Source of the DNA: Zoogloea sp.
Lineage (GTDB): Bacteria; Pseudomonadota; Gammaproteobacteria; Burkholderiales; Rhodocyclaceae
NCBI GenBank assembly: GCA_016703645.1
Contig: JADJBR010000007.1
Location: 1,116,001-1,180,000, forward strand
Length of the DNA stretch: 64,000 nucleotides
Direction of reading: 5' to 3'
Shown here: one piece after another, positions 61,934 to 64,000 of the stretch
How the letters are laid out: each line of letters starts with the position of its first letter
Position numbering within the stretch: the stretch's first letter is position 1
The notes under the pieces: generated by a model
Databases searched by the model: none
What the model was told of the DNA's origin: nothing
Seen by the model: only the letters and a program-made list of their open reading frames with translations
Translations under genes and position numbers: made by a program

Positions 61934-62848
61934 CTACTGCGCGTCATTCATCCCCGTCTGCGCGAACCACGCCTCCAGAAACTCCACGCACACCTTGACC
62001 TTGGCCGACACCGACAGGCGTGAGGGAAAGACCGCCCAGACATCGGCCTGCTGGAAATACCCGGGCAGTACCGGCACCAGCACGCCGGTGTCGATCTCGT
62101 CGCAGATGTCCCAGGTAGAGCGCAGGATGATGCCGTGGCCGTCGATGGCCCACTGGCGGACGATCTCGCCGTTGTTGGCCGAGAGCGGGCCGCTGACCTT
62201 GATGGCGATACGCCCCTCCGGGCCGTCCAGCTCCCAGCGCCCGAAATCCTGGTCGCGCTCGCGGATGGGGATGCAACGATGGGCGTGGAGATCATCCAGG
62301 GCGGCAGGCGTGCCGAAGCGCGCCAGATAGGCCGGCGCGGCGCACAGCACGCGGCGGTTGCGGGCGATGCGACGGGCGATGACATTGCTCTCATGGACCC
62401 GGCCGATGCGGATGTCGAGCTGGAAGCCCTCCTCCACCAGATCCACCAGCCGGTCATACAGCTCCAACTGGATCTCCAGCTGGGGGTGGTGCCCGGCCAG
62501 GGCCGACAGGGCCGGGGCCAGGCGGCTGCGCCCGAATCCGGTGCTGCTGCAGATGCGCAGGAGCCCGCGCGGGGCCGCCTTCTCCCGGGAGAGGGCCTCA
62601 CCCATCAGATCTACATCCTCGAGAATGCGCAGCGCCCACTGGTGCACGATCTCGCCCTGGCCGGTGAGCGTCACCTTGCGCGTCGTGCGGTGAAACAGCT
62701 TCTCGTGCACAGCGGCCTCGAGCAGGGCGATGCGCTTGCTTACCACGGCCTTGGAGACGCCCAGTTCCCGGGCGGTTTCGGCAAAGCTGCGGTGGCGAGC
62801 CACCACGCAGAACAGGCGGAGATCATCGAGCTGGGGATTGATGTTCAC
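61934..62848 (-). CDS. LysR-family transcription regulator
   Basis: 304 residues. N-terminal winged helix (LDDLRLFCVVARHRSFAETA, SKAVVSKRIALLE) and a LysR substrate-binding domain. Divergent from the TauE/SafE-type permease, with 117 bp between, so it may control it. A LysR site was not identified. Confidence 0.92.
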   Translation of the reverse strand: MNINPQLDDLRLFCVVARHRSFAETARELGVSKAVVSKRIALLEAAVHEKLFHRTTRKVTLTGQGEIVHQWALRILEDVDLMGEALSREKAAPRGLLRICSSTGFGRSRLAPALSALAGHHPQLEIQLELYDRLVDLVEEGFQLDIRIGRVHESNVIARRIARNRRVLCAAPAYLARFGTPAALDDLHAHRCIPIRERDQDFGRWELDGPEGRIAIKVSGPLSANNGEIVRQWAIDGHGIILRSTWDICDEIDTGVLVPVLPGYFQQADVWAVFPSRLSVSAKVKVCVEFLEAWFAQTGMNDAQ

Positions 62849-62965
62849 GATTCGTGTCCACTGAATTCACATCTGGACGAATTGTAAATATCTTCGTGGT
62901 CTCTAAGCTAGGCGGACAAGATGGTCGCACCCGCGCCATCCCGACCCCCCGGAAGACCCTGTTCC

Positions 62966-63748
62966 ATGCACGCACTGGCCATCACCGACATCCTCTCCAT
63001 CCTGACCCTGGGTGCCGCCCTGGGCTTTTTCGGCGGCCTCTTCGGCATCGGAGGCGGGATCATCGCCATCCCCTTCCTGGCCCTGGCCTTCGGCATGGAA
63101 CAAGCCCTGGCCCAAGGCACCTCCCTGGCCATGATGCTGCCCATCCTGATCGTCGGCTGGTGGCGCTACACCCGCCAGCACCCGGTGGCTCTGGGCACCG
63201 CCCTGCCCCTCGCCGTGCTGGCATCGGCCGCCACCTATGGCGTGGCCCAGGTGGCAACGGGGCTGGATTCCGGCCTGCTGCGCAGCCTGTTCGGCGTCTT
63301 CCTGGTCCTGATCGCCCTGCGCATGCTCACCGGCCGACGCCCGGCCGGCAACGCGGACGGGGCCGGCGTGTTCGATCGCCGATGGCAGCCCCTGGTGGGC
63401 ATTCCGGGGGGCGCCTGCATGGGGCTGCTCGGCGTGGGCGGCGGGCTGCTGGCCACCCCCATCTTCACCCAGGTCTTCGGCCAGCGTCAGACAGTGGCCC
63501 AGAGCCTGTCCCTGGTCCTTGTCACCCCCTGCTCGGCGGTGGCCCTGCTTACCTACGGCCGTGCCCACCAGGTGGACTGGTCGATTGGCCTGCCCATGGC
63601 CATCGGCGGCCTGCTCACCGTGTCCGCCGGGGTGTCGGTGGCCCACCGCCTGCCCGAACGCAGCATGCGCCTGGCCTTTGCCTGGATGATCCTGGCCACC
63701 GCCCTGTGGATGCTGCTCAAGCCGCTGATCCTTCAAGGGCCTTGGTGA
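62966..63748 (+). CDS. TauE/SafE-type sulfite or anion exporter
   Basis: 260 residues from ATG 62966 with about eight membrane helices. Family repeats GAALGFFGGLFGIGGGIIAIP and GACMGLLGVGGGLLATP (cited in part) are the two halves of the fold. Substrate could be sulfite, sulfoacetate or another organosulfonate. Confidence 0.9.
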   Translation: MHALAITDILSILTLGAALGFFGGLFGIGGGIIAIPFLALAFGMEQALAQGTSLAMMLPILIVGWWRYTRQHPVALGTALPLAVLASAATYGVAQVATGLDSGLLRSLFGVFLVLIALRMLTGRRPAGNADGAGVFDRRWQPLVGIPGGACMGLLGVGGGLLATPIFTQVFGQRQTVAQSLSLVLVTPCSAVALLTYGRAHQVDWSIGLPMAIGGLLTVSAGVSVAHRLPERSMRLAFAWMILATALWMLLKPLILQGPW

Positions 63749-63821
63749 CGCCAGCTACCGCCACCAGATACCGCCGGGGACACTGATAGCTGTTCGTTCC
63801 GACAAGGCATTGAGACGGCAA

Positions 63822-63844
63822 AAAGCCCCGGCGGACGGGGCTTT
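63822..63844 (-). terminator. terminator of the phasin gene
   Basis: AAAGCCCCG...CGGGGCTTT; TTTTT follows on the minus strand. It also lies after the TauE/SafE-type gene on the plus strand. Confidence 0.85.
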
Positions 63845-63892
63845 CCGGTCATCATCTCACGACGAAAACCGCTCTCTTGGCATGCGTGCAGC

Positions 63893-64000
63893 TTAGCTGG
63901 CCTTGCGACCCTGCGAGCTCTTCTCCATCGCCTTGTTGGTGGCTTCGGCCATGTTGCGAACATTGGCCTTGGTCATGTCACTGGTCTGCTGAGCCATGCT
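63893..64000 (-). CDS. phasin family protein, C-terminal end only
   Basis: 35 codons and a stop are visible; the product ends DMTKANVRNMAEATNKAMEK then SSQGRKAS, the amphipathic, Ala/Gln/Lys-rich tail typical of PHA granule phasins. The 5' part is beyond the right edge. With phaZ in the window, PHB storage is implied. Confidence 0.75.
   Translation of the reverse strand, partial: SMAQQTSDMTKANVRNMAEATNKAMEKSSQGRKAS

Noticed and set aside
1-64000. CRISPR arrays, rRNA and tRNA genes, prophage structural genes
   Set aside because: No direct-repeat arrays, no recognisable RNA-gene sequences and no phage head or tail genes were seen by eye; a covariance-model scan would be decisive for RNAs.

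Overview
The window is high-GC, densely coding DNA that looks like a betaproteobacterium of the Thauera/Azoarcus/Zoogloea type (order Rhodocyclales). That placement is an inference from gene content: a phenol meta-cleavage operon, PHA storage genes, PQQ-alcohol oxidation and many c-type cytochromes. No rRNA, tRNA or CRISPR array was recognised.

Layout. 1-8.2 kb (minus strand): a phenol/catechol meta-pathway operon in the unusual order dmpQ-dmpB-dmpKLMNOP-(unknown gene)-dmpC, behind a sigma-54 type promoter at 8200-8214. 8.5-9.8 kb: a gene remnant and a YD-repeat lipoprotein whose signal peptide is put out of frame by a run of eight C. 9.9-13.9 kb: a nested mobile-element graveyard. An ISAs1 transposase is cut by a group II intron, the intron is split by an IS66 element with perfect 8-bp target duplications, and the intron end is fused to an IS630 remnant. 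Next to it is the C-terminal stub of an NtrC-family activator, possibly the lost phenol regulator. 14-20.6 kb: an SbmA-like ABC transporter, a GGDEF/EAL protein, the dipeptidase pepD and a PQQ-type sugar dehydrogenase-like protein.

20.8-34.5 kb: a ped/exa-like PQQ alcohol oxidation cluster. It has two AcoR-type sigma-54 activators, a pedF-like cytochrome c, a MoxJ/PedG-like binding protein, a YVTN propeller, three further small cytochromes c, a sensor kinase and response regulator, the quinoprotein alcohol dehydrogenase and a pentapeptide-repeat protein. Strong sigma-54 promoters precede the pedF operon and the two-component operon. Two families of palindromic sites (TGCTCCA-N3-TGGAGCA, and GGGAA-N3-TTCCC-like) occur in and around the cluster and look like a small regulon.

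34.5-48.4 kb: a GNAT enzyme, an acuR-acuI pair with acuI interrupted by an amber codon, an MFS permease, the cis/trans fatty acid isomerase cti, a bestrophin-like channel, a VOC/WYL-regulator pair with twin operators, then iron acquisition (FbpA-like protein and TonB receptor, each with a Fur-like box). 48.4-54.9 kb: piuC-like dioxygenase, FMN hydroxyacid oxidase, intracellular PHA depolymerase, GST, patatin and a haloperoxidase. 55-64 kb: a small accessory patch (recombinase remnant, DUF4240 gene, unknown gene, 15-bp inverted repeat), a TAP-like lipoprotein hydrolase, a decayed CPBP protease, stress-type genes, an alpha/beta hydrolase, a LysR regulator, a TauE/SafE permease and the end of a phasin gene.

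Short repeats punctuate the window: REP palindromes (one single copy, one inverted pair), a 209-bp inverted-repeat element, and an about 120-bp element with 12-bp terminal repeats that sits directly after stop codons.
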